DNA from: Sporosarcina sp. P2
GTDB lineage: Bacteria > Bacillota > Bacilli > Bacillales_A > Planococcaceae
NCBI RefSeq assembly: GCF_002743255.1
Contig: NZ_PDYY01000010.1
Span: forward strand, 85,051 to 149,050
Direction of reading: 5' to 3'
DNA length: 64,000 nucleotides
The first letter of the stretch is position 1, and every line of letters begins with the position of its first letter. Of the stretch, positions 17,045 to 25,879 are shown in pieces. The notes under the pieces were generated by a model. That model was not told where the DNA came from. It made no database searches and saw only the letters and a list, made by a program, of their open reading frames with translations. Made by a program: the position numbers and the translations under genes.

Positions 17045-18028
17045 ATGTTAGGCGAATTAATAAACCCATATTATCTACAAGTTATTTCTTTTATTTTAAT
17101 TAATATTATTCTGGCTGTTAGTATATACATAACGCTTGGAACGGGACAATTATCACTTGGTCATGCAGGTTTTATGAGTATAGGCGCGTACACAACAGCA
17201 ATTCTAACGCTTAATTATAATATGCCGCTTGTACTCGGTGTCATTATAGCTGCTATCTTTACAGGGATTGTTGGGACATTAATTGGTATACCGGCTTTAA
17301 GATTACAAGGTGTTTATCTCGCTATTGCAACACTTGGGTTTGGTGAAGTCGTTCGAGTTCTTTTCATTAACTGGGATGGTTTAACAAACGGTGCAATTGG
17401 CTTATCAGGCATTCCGCATCTTGGAAGAGAAATACTTAGTATAAGTAAAATTATAGGAATAGAACCTGATATGTTTGGGTTGAAAAACAACCAGTTCATA
17501 AGTTTAGCTGTCTTTTTTGTCTTACTTATTATAACGATTTCTGTCATTTGGTTCTTCGTGAGACAAAATAATTCTAGAATTGGACGTGCTTTCTCCGCTA
17601 TTAAAATGGATGAAGAAGCATCAGAAGCAATGGGTATTAATATTACTTATTACAAAGTATTAGCTTTCGGTCAAGGCGCAATGTTAGCAGGATTTGCAGG
17701 CGCATTATATGCCCATTTAATGGCGTACATTAGCCCATCAGACTTTGATTATCACAGAGCAGTAGAAATATTGATTTTCTCTATTTTTGGCGGAAGCGAA
17801 GTTATATGGGGATCCATATTCGGAGCTGTGTTCTTATCTGCAATGCCGGAATTCTTACGTTTTATCAACGAATATCGATTTATGATTTATGGTGCGCTTC
17901 TTGTTCTTATGATGGCGTTCCGTCCACAAGGAATTATCGATGTGAATATGATGAACCGATTTAAACGATTAAGACCTAAGAAGAAAGGGGAGAAAAAGCA
18001 TGGTACTGGAAATAAAGAAGATCAGTAA
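17045..18028 (+). CDS. livM: ABC transporter permease, LivM type
   Basis: A 327-residue permease with about nine membrane segments, partner of LivH. The family region LGTGQLSLGHAGFMSIGAY lies near residue 32 and GGSEVIWGSIFGA near 250. The lysine-rich C-terminus overlaps the start of livG by 29 bases, so the ribosome binding site of livG (AAAGGGGAG) is inside this gene. It belongs to the five-gene transporter operon. Confidence 0.9.
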   Translation: MLGELINPYYLQVISFILINIILAVSIYITLGTGQLSLGHAGFMSIGAYTTAILTLNYNMPLVLGVIIAAIFTGIVGTLIGIPALRLQGVYLAIATLGFGEVVRVLFINWDGLTNGAIGLSGIPHLGREILSISKIIGIEPDMFGLKNNQFISLAVFFVLLIITISVIWFFVRQNNSRIGRAFSAIKMDEEASEAMGINITYYKVLAFGQGAMLAGFAGALYAHLMAYISPSDFDYHRAVEILIFSIFGGSEVIWGSIFGAVFLSAMPEFLRFINEYRFMIYGALLVLMMAFRPQGIIDVNMMNRFKRLRPKKKGEKKHGTGNKEDQ

Positions 18029-18773
18029 AAATTTCGGTGGTATCCAAGCTTTAACCGATGTCTCATTTTCAGTGGAAGAAGGCGAAATTCTTGGTTTAAT
18101 TGGGCCTAATGGTGCTGGAAAGACGACGATGTTTAATATGATTACAGCTATGTATCCTCCTAGTTCTGGTGAAATATCGTTTATCGGTAATCCACTTTCA
18201 AATCTGAAGCCGCATCAAATTACAGAAAAAGGTATTTGCCGTACATTTCAAAATATCCGTCTGTTTTCTGACTTAACAGTACGTGAAAATGTTATGGTAG
18301 GTAATCATTGCCGACTAAAAACTAATGTGATGCAAAGTGTTTTTCGTACGAAAGCTCAAAAAGCAGAAGAAGCTAGAGTTTTGGCGACTGCAGATGAGAT
18401 ACTAGAAGTTGTTGGCTTAGCGGATGACAAGGAAACAATTGCAAAAAACCTTTCATACGGTGCGCAGCGGAGATTAGAAATCGCAAGAGCTTTAGCAAGT
18501 AGACCAAAGTTAATTCTTCTTGATGAACCAGCAGCTGGGATGAACGAAAAAGAAACGAATGATTTATTTAATTTAATTAAAAAAATCCAAACGTTAGATA
18601 TTACAGTGTTACTTATCGAACATGATATGCCACTAGTGATGCGTGTTTGTAGTAGAATTATCGTTTTGAACTTTGGTAAAAAAATTGCAGAAGGTACACC
18701 GAGCAGTATTCAAAACAATAAAGAAGTAATTGAAGCCTACCTCGGGGTTGAGGAGGAAGATGAGCTTGCTTAA
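18000..18773 (+). CDS. livG: ABC transporter ATP-binding protein, LivG type
   Basis: A 257-residue ATPase. Walker A GPNGAGKTT near residue 36, signature motif LSYGAQRRLEIARAL near 148, Walker B LILLDEPAAGM near 169, and the LivG-specific C-terminal region (IAEGTPSSIQ) are all intact. It pairs with LivF on the cytoplasmic face of LivHM and powers uptake. It overlaps livM by 29 bases and livF by 14 bases, indicating tight translational coupling. Confidence 0.93.
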   Translation: MVLEIKKISKNFGGIQALTDVSFSVEEGEILGLIGPNGAGKTTMFNMITAMYPPSSGEISFIGNPLSNLKPHQITEKGICRTFQNIRLFSDLTVRENVMVGNHCRLKTNVMQSVFRTKAQKAEEARVLATADEILEVVGLADDKETIAKNLSYGAQRRLEIARALASRPKLILLDEPAAGMNEKETNDLFNLIKKIQTLDITVLLIEHDMPLVMRVCSRIIVLNFGKKIAEGTPSSIQNNKEVIEAYLGVEEEDELA

Positions 18774-19467
18774 ACTAGATAACATCAGTACCTTTTATGG
18801 TAAAATTCAAGCGTTAAAAAGTATAGATATAGCTGTAGAAGAAGGAACAATCGTAACGATTTTAGGTGCCAATGGTGCTGGTAAGACGACGATGATGAAT
18901 ACCATCGCTGGGCTTTTAAAACCTAAAGAAGGTACAATCCATTATTTAGGGAAAGACGTTACAGGCCGTCGACCAGACCAGCTTTTAAGAAATGGTTTAG
19001 CACTTGTTCCAGAAGGTCGAGGTATTTTGGCAACAATGACTGTTTTAGAAAACTTGGAAATGGGTGCATATCACCGAAGTGATTCAGAAGTTAGCGCGGA
19101 TATTGAAAAGGTGATGGATCGCTTTCCGATTCTGAGAGAAAGAAAAGAACAATACGGTGGTACACTTTCAGGTGGGCAACAACAAATGTTAGCGATTGCC
19201 AGAGTGATTATGTCTAGGCCAAAGCTTCTTTTACTAGATGAACCTTCAATGGGTCTAGCACCGATAATCGTTGCAGATATATTTAAAATTATTAAAGAGA
19301 TTAATGAAGCTGGTACCACTGTATTACTTGTTGAACAAAATGCGCGCCAAGCATTAAAAGTAGCAGATCATGGTTATGTACTTGAAAATGGGAAGGTAGT
19401 TGCTTCTGGTACTGCTAAAGAATTATTGCAAGATGATACGATTAAGAAAGCCTATTTAGGTCATTAA
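18760..19467 (+). CDS. livF: ABC transporter ATP-binding protein, LivF type
   Basis: A 235-residue ATPase with Walker A GANGAGKTT near residue 32, signature LSGGQQQMLAIARV near 133, Walker B LLLLDEPSMGL near 155 and switch histidine-region VEQNARQAL. The ATG at 18760 is chosen because GGAGGAAG lies directly upstream, inside the end of livG. It is the last gene of the transporter operon and is followed by an intrinsic terminator. Confidence 0.93.
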   Translation: MSLLKLDNISTFYGKIQALKSIDIAVEEGTIVTILGANGAGKTTMMNTIAGLLKPKEGTIHYLGKDVTGRRPDQLLRNGLALVPEGRGILATMTVLENLEMGAYHRSDSEVSADIEKVMDRFPILRERKEQYGGTLSGGQQQMLAIARVIMSRPKLLLLDEPSMGLAPIIVADIFKIIKEINEAGTTVLLVEQNARQALKVADHGYVLENGKVVASGTAKELLQDDTIKKAYLGH

Positions 19468-19478
19468 TCAAGATTGAA

Positions 19479-19502
19479 AAGGCAGTAGAACTTTGCTGCC
19501 TT
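19479..19502 (+). terminator. Terminator of the ABC transporter operon
   Basis: AAGGCAG/CTGCCTT stem with a ten-base loop followed by a long T run. Confidence 0.85.
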
Positions 19503-19583
19503 TTTTTATTTTTATTAAAATAGAGAAAAATAGTCTAAAACTAAATCTTTACTTAATTAAAATTTTAACTTGGAGTGAATAAT

Positions 19584-20165
19584 ATGGACTTGCGCGAATC
19601 CAAAAAAGTTTGAGATAGAGGTATTATCATTGGTCGTCTTCCAACGGGTAACAAAAATTGTATCACGGATATAAAAGGCGTGAAAGTTGGACATGTCACA
19701 CTTGATCATCCATTACAGGGAGATGATTACGCAGCTACAGGCGTGACTGCCATTTTACCGCATGGCGACAGTCTGTTTATGAATAAAGTGGTAGGCGCAA
19801 GTTACGTCTTAAACGGTTTTGGAAAAACAACTGGGCTCGTTCAGGTAAATGAATTAGGCTTGATTGAGCCTCCGATTATGTTGACAAACACGTTTGGAGT
19901 CCCCGCGGTGACCCAAAGAACCTTACAATATATGTTGGAGGAAAGTCCTGAAATTGGGTATACTACTGGAACCATTAATCTGGTTGTTGGAGAATGCAAT
20001 GATAGAAGAATGAATTCAATCCGTGAATTAGTGGTTCAACCAAGTCATGCAATTGCTGCCATAAAAGATGCTACCACTAATGCTTCCGTAGAAGGGGCAG
20101 TTGGAGCTGGAAATAGTATGAAGGAGGTCTTTGAAAAAGTATATGGACGTGAACCTATAAGCTGA
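19584..20165 (+). pseudogene. Broken P1/S58 (DmpA-like) peptidase gene
   Basis: The reading frame starts with ATG at 19584 after TTGGAGTGA but hits an in-frame TGA at codon 10 (19611-19613). It then stays open and encodes recognisable DmpA/P1-family sequence: GRLPTGNKNCITDIKGVKVGH-like opening, TGVTAILPHG, NGFGKTTGLVQVNELG, GECNDRRMN, VEGAVGAG. Directly after VGAG it jumps to a family-like C-terminal tail (KEVFEKVYGR), so roughly 150 residues including the GTSSR catalytic-serine region are missing. Two independent lesions mark it as a decayed gene. The family comprises self-processing aminopeptidases/amidases, which could have used products imported by the adjacent transporter. Confidence 0.88.
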
Positions 20166-20228
20166 ATTGTTTGAGTCATTACACAATGCGGTATAATACT
20201 AATAGTAGGGAAAGGAGATGGATTTGAA

Positions 20229-20573
20229 ATGAGTTATGAAGAAAATGTAGCTGGTTTTGATAAAATTGATTCGGCCAGAGCAGAGGAATTAGTAAAAGGT
20301 CATGGAGAGGCTGTAATTTATGTGGGTAAATCCGTATGTCCTTATTGCCAAATATTCGTTGAAAAACTAAATAAAGTAGCCAAAGAAACAGATGCACATA
20401 TCTATTACGTTAACAGTAATGAAAACGCTGATATGAAAGGCATTTCTGCTTTCCGAAATGAATATGACATTCCGACAGTACCTGGCTTCATTTACACAAA
20501 TGGAGACACTGTAAACGTTAAATGTGATTCCTCTATGTCTAAAGAAGAAATTAAATCTTTCATGAATAAGTAA
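20229..20573 (+). CDS. Thioredoxin-fold protein with CPYC motif
   Basis: A 114-residue cytoplasmic protein with a thioredoxin fold: redox motif SVCPYCQ near residue 37, a cis-proline region (IPTVPGF) near 85. There is no signal peptide. CPYC is the glutaredoxin-like active site, but overall it resembles the short thioredoxin-family proteins sometimes called bacteriocin transport accessory proteins; no bacteriocin genes are nearby. AAAGGAG precedes the ATG, and a TATAAT (20192-20197) lies about 35 bases upstream. It converges on the sulfate operon through a shared terminator. Confidence 0.82.
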   Translation: MSYEENVAGFDKIDSARAEELVKGHGEAVIYVGKSVCPYCQIFVEKLNKVAKETDAHIYYVNSNENADMKGISAFRNEYDIPTVPGFIYTNGDTVNVKCDSSMSKEEIKSFMNK

Positions 20574-20596
20574 TCAACCTAAAACACTGTAAAAAA

Positions 20597-20626
20597 GGTC
20601 CTTAATTCGCACATGAATTAAGGATC
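20597..20626. terminator. Bidirectional terminator between the thioredoxin-like gene and the cysH operon
   Basis: Twelve-base-pair stem (one G-T) with a six-base loop, A run on the left and T run on the right; serves both convergent transcripts. Confidence 0.88.
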
Positions 20627-20645
20627 TTTTTTATTTATATGATTT

Positions 20646-21281
20646 TTACTGAATGAGCTGTTCTGAAGGAAAGATTTGCTGCAGTTCGTTCAGGAATGTT
20701 TGGCGCTCTTCGGTATTATGAAGATAAATGGGCTCAATAGCTTCCTTCAGCCATGTCCTACGCTCTGCACGATCCGCTACGTACTGCTTCACATAGTGTC
20801 TGACATCTGCCAAGAAGTCCAGATAGTCTTCATAACGTTCATCATACGTTTCTGCTATTTCGGTCCGAATCTTTTTGGCCAATGAAGGACTTGCTCCACT
20901 TGTCGATACGCTGACGATCAGTTTACCACGCGTCATGACTGCTGGAATTTGCGCGGTACCTAATGTTGGATTGGAAGCGTGAACGACTAGTTTACCTGCT
21001 TCTTTCAATAGCTTGGCAAGACGATCATTTACGGCTTCGTCATCTGTTACGAGCAAGGTGAGAAAAGCATTTTCAACATCTTCCCATTCCGCTTCTTTCT
21101 TAATGAGCGTAACCGTACCTTGTTGTTCTAATTTTTCAAAAGACGGGTGGAATTCAGGGCTGATAATAGTAGGATGAATACCGAAACGATGTAGGTTGAG
21201 TACTTTGTGATACGCGACGTGCCCGCCACCGACTAGGAATATATTTGATTCATCCATGTTTTCAAGCATGATGGGGAACAT
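20646..21281 (-). CDS. sirC: Precorrin-2 dehydrogenase (siroheme synthase, SirC/YlnF type)
   Basis: A roughly 211-residue NAD-dependent enzyme that oxidises precorrin-2 to sirohydrochlorin. The Rossmann motif VGGGHVAYHK sits near the N-terminus, and the SVSTSGASPSLAKKIR segment is the conserved MET8/SirC signature. The start at 21281 (MFPIML) aligns best with family members; in-frame alternatives lie at 21290 (GTG, close to AAAGGA), 21311 and 21323. It overlaps sirB and is the last gene of the cysH operon. Its product chain supplies siroheme to CysI. Confidence 0.88.
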   Translation of the reverse strand: MFPIMLENMDESNIFLVGGGHVAYHKVLNLHRFGIHPTIISPEFHPSFEKLEQQGTVTLIKKEAEWEDVENAFLTLLVTDDEAVNDRLAKLLKEAGKLVVHASNPTLGTAQIPAVMTRGKLIVSVSTSGASPSLAKKIRTEIAETYDERYEDYLDFLADVRHYVKQYVADRAERRTWLKEAIEPIYLHNTEERQTFLNELQQIFPSEQLIQ

Positions 21282-22023
21282 AGAGACCACGTTTCCTTTC
21301 TGTTGCTTCATCGGCCCTTTCATTCAGAATCGCATGAATCACTGGATCATAGCCTAGTTCGGGGCAGAGATGAATAGCGGTTGTTGTTTTGGTTTTCTTT
21401 AGTGTTCTTTCAATTGACTTCATTAAAATACCAGTGAATAATAAATACGGTAAAATATACAGATTTTTAGGTTGGTGTTCTAGTAGTCGTTCAAGTTCAT
21501 TTTCATAAAAAGGCTCGCAAGCTGCTAGATAGCCGACATGAACATTTTGAAGCTTGGTTTTCTCTTGGAATATTCTTTTGATTTTCGCAAAATCTTCTTT
21601 CGTAGCAGGGTCACTGCTGCCTCTTCCAATCAATAAAATGGATGCATCCTTAGGAATTACTTCTGTTGTTTCATGCAATCGTTCGATTAGCACATCAACC
21701 ATACGTTCATCCACACCAATCGGATCACCGTAGTAAACAGGAATATCAGGGTAATTCATCATGACTTCCTGTAGCTCAGTAGGAATATCCACGTTGGCAT
21801 GACCTGCGCGCAATAACAGAAAGGGTATAGCTATAATTTCTGTTGCACCTCGTGCGATACAGCGTGCAACACCGTCAGCAATCGACGGTTCGGCGAGTTC
21901 TAGAAAACATGCTTCCTGGATAGGGGCCGCTTTGGTTTCCATTGTTTTCTCAATAAATGCCAAAGCAGCCTGCTGTCCTTTCTTTACGCGGCTGCCGTGG
22001 CAAATATATAGGATTGCTTTCAT
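21262..22023 (-). CDS. sirB: Sirohydrochlorin ferrochelatase (SirB/CbiX type)
   Basis: A 253-residue CbiX-family chelatase that inserts ferrous iron into sirohydrochlorin to give siroheme. The N-terminal active-site histidine lies in YICHGSR (residue 9) and a second in LLRAGHANVDIP near 90; the repeated half (LLIGRGSSDP) shows the long two-domain form. The start overlaps the stop of sumT by four bases (ATGA type), and the end overlaps sirC. Confidence 0.9.
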   Translation of the reverse strand: MKAILYICHGSRVKKGQQAALAFIEKTMETKAAPIQEACFLELAEPSIADGVARCIARGATEIIAIPFLLLRAGHANVDIPTELQEVMMNYPDIPVYYGDPIGVDERMVDVLIERLHETTEVIPKDASILLIGRGSSDPATKEDFAKIKRIFQEKTKLQNVHVGYLAACEPFYENELERLLEHQPKNLYILPYLLFTGILMKSIERTLKKTKTTTAIHLCPELGYDPVIHAILNERADEATERKRGLYVPHHA

Positions 22024-22805
22024 ACTATCGCCTCGTGTAACCGACGTTCTTTACTGGATTCTTCAAACCACTGTAATTCATCACGCAAGCGAACCACTTC
22101 ACCGATCACGATCATACTCGGATTTTTGACTTCTTCTAGACGTGCCGTTTCCGTCATGGTGGAAAGCGTTGCAGTAACCGTATGCTGTGTCTCTGTCGTT
22201 CCCCAATGAATGAAAGCAACCGGTGTATCTGGATCTTTACCGTGCTGAATCAGTTGTTGTTGAATATACGGAAGATTGCTGACACCCATGTAAATCGCCA
22301 GTGTATCAATCCCTTTTGCGAGAGCCTGCCATTTCTCAGCCTCTTCGGCACCTTCTTTACGATGGCCCGTGACAATTGCAAACGAAGCGCTGTAATCACG
22401 ATGGGTAACAGGTATTCCTGCATATGCTGGAGCTGCGATTCCGGACGTGATGCCGGGAATCACTTCGAATGGGATGTGATGCTTTACCACAAACGCTGCT
22501 TCTTCTCCGCCACGACCGAATATAAAGGGATCGCCGCCTTTTAGACGGACGACTTGTTTACCTTGCTTCGCATGTTTAACCAATAAGAAATTGATCATAT
22601 CCTGCTGAACAAAATGATGCTTAGGAAGTTTGCCTACAAAAATCAATTCCACATCGGGCTTCGCATGAGTTAAAATCTCTTGATTGATCAGTCTGTCATA
22701 AAGAATTACATCCGCTTGCTGTATAGCTTTCACTGCTTTGACGGTCAATAAATCAGGATCTCCAGGACCTGCTCCAACTAGCCAAACTTTGCCCATTCTA
22801 CTCAC
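22020..22805 (-). CDS. sumT: Uroporphyrinogen-III C-methyltransferase
   Basis: A 261-residue single-domain SAM-dependent enzyme that makes precorrin-2, the first step from the haem pathway to siroheme. Visible motifs: GAGPGDPDLLT near residue 11 (SAM-binding loop), VRLKGGDPFIFGRGGEE near 83 and GITSGIAAPAYAGIPVTHR near 120. It corresponds to B. subtilis YlnD and CobA/SUMT enzymes, without the CysG fusion. It lies three bases downstream of cysC and overlaps sirB by four bases. Confidence 0.93.
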   Translation of the reverse strand: MSRMGKVWLVGAGPGDPDLLTVKAVKAIQQADVILYDRLINQEILTHAKPDVELIFVGKLPKHHFVQQDMINFLLVKHAKQGKQVVRLKGGDPFIFGRGGEEAAFVVKHHIPFEVIPGITSGIAAPAYAGIPVTHRDYSASFAIVTGHRKEGAEEAEKWQALAKGIDTLAIYMGVSNLPYIQQQLIQHGKDPDTPVAFIHWGTTETQHTVTATLSTMTETARLEEVKNPSMIVIGEVVRLRDELQWFEESSKERRLHEAIV

Positions 22806-22808
22806 TCC

Positions 22809-23405
22809 TTAATTAATCCATTTTTTATCGCGTAAGTAGCCGATTAATTGCTCGACACACTCTTCAATCGTATATTGATCAGTTTCTAATGTAAGTTCAG
22901 GTTTCACTGGTGCTTCATAAGGAGATGAAATCCCGGTAAATTCCGGAATGACACCCGCACGTGCTTTTTCATATAATCCCTTTGGATCACGTTTCTCGCA
23001 AGCATCAAGAGGACAACTGATGTACACTTCAACAAATTCATCTTCTTCCACTAAACGTCTGACGCTGTCGCGGTCCTCTTGGAAAGGGGAGATGAATGCG
23101 GTAAACACAAGCTGTCCGCTGTCAATGAATAACTTCGAGACTTCCCCAATGCGACGAATGTTTTCTTTACGTGCTTCATCAGAAAAGCCAAGGTCCTTAT
23201 TTAAGCCATGACGCACATTATCACCATCAAGTACATATGTGTTAGCACCAAGATCGTGCAACCGGCGTGCGGCTGCATTGGCGATCGTGGATTTACCTGA
23301 ACCGGATAGGCCGGTGAAGTAAAGTACTGCGCTATGATGTTTATTTTTTGCCCGTTGATCTTCTTTTGAAATTAAATGGTCATGCCATACAATGTTCTCT
23401 GCCAT
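22809..23405 (-). CDS. cysC: Adenylylsulfate kinase
   Basis: A 198-residue APS kinase that phosphorylates adenosine 5'-phosphosulfate to PAPS. Walker A is GLSGSGKST near residue 34, followed by [15 protein letters not shown] and the FISPF and conserved KARAG segments. ATG at 23405 is chosen because GAGGG is eight bases upstream and the product then begins as known CysC proteins; an in-frame GTG at 23420 overlaps the sat stop codon. It follows sat in the operon. Confidence 0.94.
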   Translation of the reverse strand: MAENIVWHDHLISKEDQRAKNKHHSAVLYFTGLSGSGKSTIANAAARRLHDLGANTYVLDGDNVRHGLNKDLGFSDEARKENIRRIGEVSKLFIDSGQLVFTAFISPFQEDRDSVRRLVEEDEFVEVYISCPLDACEKRDPKGLYEKARAGVIPEFTGISSPYEAPVKPELTLETDQYTIEECVEQLIGYLRDKKWIN

Positions 23406-23416
23406 ATCATCATCCC

Positions 23417-24559
23417 TCACTTTGCCAGTTCTTTTTCTTGTAATCCACTGATCAGTACATCAACCACTTCTTTGCGACTGAATTCCGGTGGAGGCAAGAT
23501 TCCGTTTTTTAACATTTCACGTACTTTAGTTCCCGAAAGGATGACATGGTTATCACTGGAGTGCGGGCAAGTTTTAGGTGTTGCCATATTGCCGCAAGTT
23601 TTACAGAAGAAACTATGTTCAAAGAACAGTAACGTGATGCCGATTTCTTCCGCTGTAAAGTTCGAGAAAATTTCTTGTGCTTCGTAAGTACCATAATAAT
23701 TTCCAACACCTGCATGGTCACGGCCGACAATAAAGTGTGTACAACCATAATTTTTACGCACAATAGCATGGAAAATTGCCTCGCGTGGTCCTGCATAACG
23801 CATTGCGGCAGGGAAGACAGCCAACTTCACGCGATCTTCAGGGTAGTAGTCACGCAGTAATACTTGATAACTCTCCATCCGTACATCAGCGGGAATATCG
23901 TCAGACTTTGTTTCACCAACTAGCGGGTTGAGCAAAAGTGCGTCTACGATTTCGAGTGCGGTTTTTTGAATATATTCATGCGCACGATGCACAGGATTAC
24001 GCGTTTGGAATCCGACAACCGTCTTCCAACCATTATTTTCAAATGCTTGACGAGTTTCAGAAGGATCAAAATAAAACTCAGCAAAATTTTTCTGTTCTAT
24101 TCGTCTAATCAGTTTAATCGGTCCGCCAAGATAGATATGGCCACGATCAAGTAATTTCGCTACACCCGGATGTGCTCTGTCAGCTGTCTTATAAACTTTT
24201 TCTGCTTCAATTTGTTGATCAGGTTCGAAGATATCCGTAATTTCAAGTGTGCCGTATATATCACCTTGATAGTCGAGTAAAACCGTATCGCCTACGGAAT
24301 AAGGCGAACTATCTTTTACGGGTAGCGTAATAGGTAAACTCCATATCGTACCGTCCGCAAGACGAGTATCATTGACGACAGCGTGATAATCTTCAGAAGT
24401 TAAAAATCCAGTTAGCGGGCTGTATGCACCCGTTGCGATTAATTCCAAATCACTTACTGATGTGGCATCAATTGAGACTATTTTGTGCAATCCCTTAGTG
24501 GAGAGAGTGGGATCATATAAATTAACTAACTTACCGCCATGTGGTTGTATTGTTATCAT
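23417..24559 (-). CDS. sat: Sulfate adenylyltransferase (ATP sulfurylase)
   Basis: A 380-residue homomeric ATP sulfurylase that activates sulfate to APS. The catalytic [11 protein letters not shown] motif lies near residue 195 and [12 protein letters not shown] near 275. A zinc-type cysteine cluster FFCKTCGN...TCPH is near 315. It is the second gene of the operon, 67 bases after cysH. In B. subtilis a sulfate permease gene (cysP) lies at this position; here it is absent. Confidence 0.95.
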   Translation of the reverse strand: MITIQPHGGKLVNLYDPTLSTKGLHKIVSIDATSVSDLELIATGAYSPLTGFLTSEDYHAVVNDTRLADGTIWSLPITLPVKDSSPYSVGDTVLLDYQGDIYGTLEITDIFEPDQQIEAEKVYKTADRAHPGVAKLLDRGHIYLGGPIKLIRRIEQKNFAEFYFDPSETRQAFENNGWKTVVGFQTRNPVHRAHEYIQKTALEIVDALLLNPLVGETKSDDIPADVRMESYQVLLRDYYPEDRVKLAVFPAAMRYAGPREAIFHAIVRKNYGCTHFIVGRDHAGVGNYYGTYEAQEIFSNFTAEEIGITLLFFEHSFFCKTCGNMATPKTCPHSSDNHVILSGTKVREMLKNGILPPPEFSRKEVVDVLISGLQEKELAK

Positions 24560-24626
24560 TTGTAAACACCTATCCTCTTCATTTTAATAAGTCATATAGA
24601 AATACTAGGGTTTAAGTTAAAAAAAT

Positions 24627-25334
24627 TTACGTATGCAGTCCACATTCTGTCTTACCACTACCAGTCCAGCGTCCAGAACGCATATCTTCTTCAGTAAATG
24701 CTGGTTTTGTACAGTTTGTGCACCCAATACTCGGGTAGCCTTGATCATGAAGTATATTATAGTCCAGTTCATGTGTGTGGGCGAAACGCCAAACATCTTT
24801 CCATGTCCAATGAATCAGCGGACACACTTTAATCTTCTTAAAACGGTTATCTACATTTAGATACTCCGTAGATTTTCTCATGGCAGATTGTTCCCGACGT
24901 AATCCTGATATCCAAGCAGTGGAAGGGGCAATCGCTTCTTCCAATGGTTTAATTTTTCGCAAATCACAGCATTGGTTTGGATTGGTTTTCCAAAGATCTA
25001 TTCCATATTGATCTGACTGTTCTTCAATAGTCAATCCAGGTTGTTGCAAATGGATTTGAAGTTGAGGATAACGCTTCTTCACTTTTTCTATCGTGTCATA
25101 CGTTTCTTGGAAATGATAATTCGTGTCTAAGAAAACAATTTTGGCATCGGGCTTCACGCGTGAAATCAGTTCAATCAATACAATTCCTTCAATACCAAAG
25201 CTACAAGCATAGACTAGCTTTTCTCCGTAGTGATCATAAGCCCATTGCAACACTTCGGAAGCTCCTTTGGTCTCGGAGTCTGCTTTAAACTCTGGTAAGA
25301 CCGGTGCATCTTTCCACGATTCAAATGTGATCAT
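24627..25334 (-). CDS. cysH: Phosphoadenylyl/adenylyl-sulfate reductase
   Basis: A 235-residue reductase giving sulfite from activated sulfate with thioredoxin as donor. The P-loop-like SFGIEG is near residue 45, the C-terminal ECGLH motif carries the catalytic cysteine, and the pairs QCCDLRK and GCTNC supply four cysteines for a [4Fe-4S] cluster, the mark of enzymes that accept APS as well as PAPS. ATG follows GGGGGAT. It is the first gene of a six-gene operon, and an inverted repeat sits between promoter and start. Confidence 0.94.
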   Translation of the reverse strand: MITFESWKDAPVLPEFKADSETKGASEVLQWAYDHYGEKLVYACSFGIEGIVLIELISRVKPDAKIVFLDTNYHFQETYDTIEKVKKRYPQLQIHLQQPGLTIEEQSDQYGIDLWKTNPNQCCDLRKIKPLEEAIAPSTAWISGLRREQSAMRKSTEYLNVDNRFKKIKVCPLIHWTWKDVWRFAHTHELDYNILHDQGYPSIGCTNCTKPAFTEEDMRSGRWTGSGKTECGLHT

Positions 25335-25348
25335 TTTATCCCCCCGCT

Positions 25349-25370
25349 AACTGTTATATTATTAACAGTT
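25349..25370 (-). promoter_or_regulatory. Inverted-repeat operator at the cysH promoter
   Basis: Perfect 8-base arms (25349-25356, 25363-25370) with a six-base AT spacer, AACTGTTA-N6-TAACAGTT. On the minus strand it follows a -35 TTGACT and overlaps a -10-like TAAACT, about 15 bases before the start codon, where a repressor would block transcription. Confidence 0.55.
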
Positions 25371-25399
25371 TAACAGACAATTAAAAATAGTCAATGCAA

Positions 25400-25800
25400 A
25401 TTAGAATAGTAGGGATTAAAATTTATTTGCGTAAATAGTAGAGCCTATTAATTGGTGTAAGGTCCGTTGCATAGTAATTAATAACTAATAATGGATAGTG
25501 TTTTTTTAAAACAGCTTTTCTTAAGGGGGATGAAAGAAGTTTCGTATAGCACTAGCAGTGTAAGTAGAGAGTTCATTATCCTCACTTTGGCGCTAGTAGA
25601 TAGCTCGTCGCTACGCCGCCGCGACAGGCGTGGCTGGATAGTGGTTCTTCCAAAAAGATTTCTAGTTTCGGTATGTACTTCGCGGCAGTATATTGAAAGA
25701 ATTTAATGCTAGTCACACTTCGTTACAGGCGAAAAATAGCAAAAGACCAATGTCCACTTGGGGCGAAGATCAGCGGTGTCTACCCGCGTCTATTTATCAT
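25400..25800. other. Long intergenic region with a G+C-rich patch
   Basis: About 545 bases separate cysH and yebC. The middle (about 25590-25700 and 25745-25795) is locally G+C-rich, with short CGCCGCGACAGGCG-type and GGGGCGAAGATCAGCGG-type runs. A 71-codon frame (25491-25706) has no ribosome binding site or recognisable product. I see no known riboswitch; it may be a decayed repeat. Confidence 0.4.
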
Positions 25801-25805
25801 TTTAC

Positions 25806-25834
25806 TTTTCATGTAAAAAAGCAATTGGTATACT
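25806..25834 (+). promoter_or_regulatory. Extended -10 promoter of yebC
   Basis: -35-like TTTTCA (25806-25811), 17-base spacer, extended -10 TGGTATACT ending at 25834. Confidence 0.55.
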
Positions 25835-25879
25835 TAATAGTAGCAAACCATTAAAACTAAAGGAAGAAGTGTGTACTCA

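Noticed and set aside
25491..25706. 71-codon rightward frame between cysH and yebC
   Set aside because: No ribosome binding site, no family resemblance, composition of noncoding sequence.
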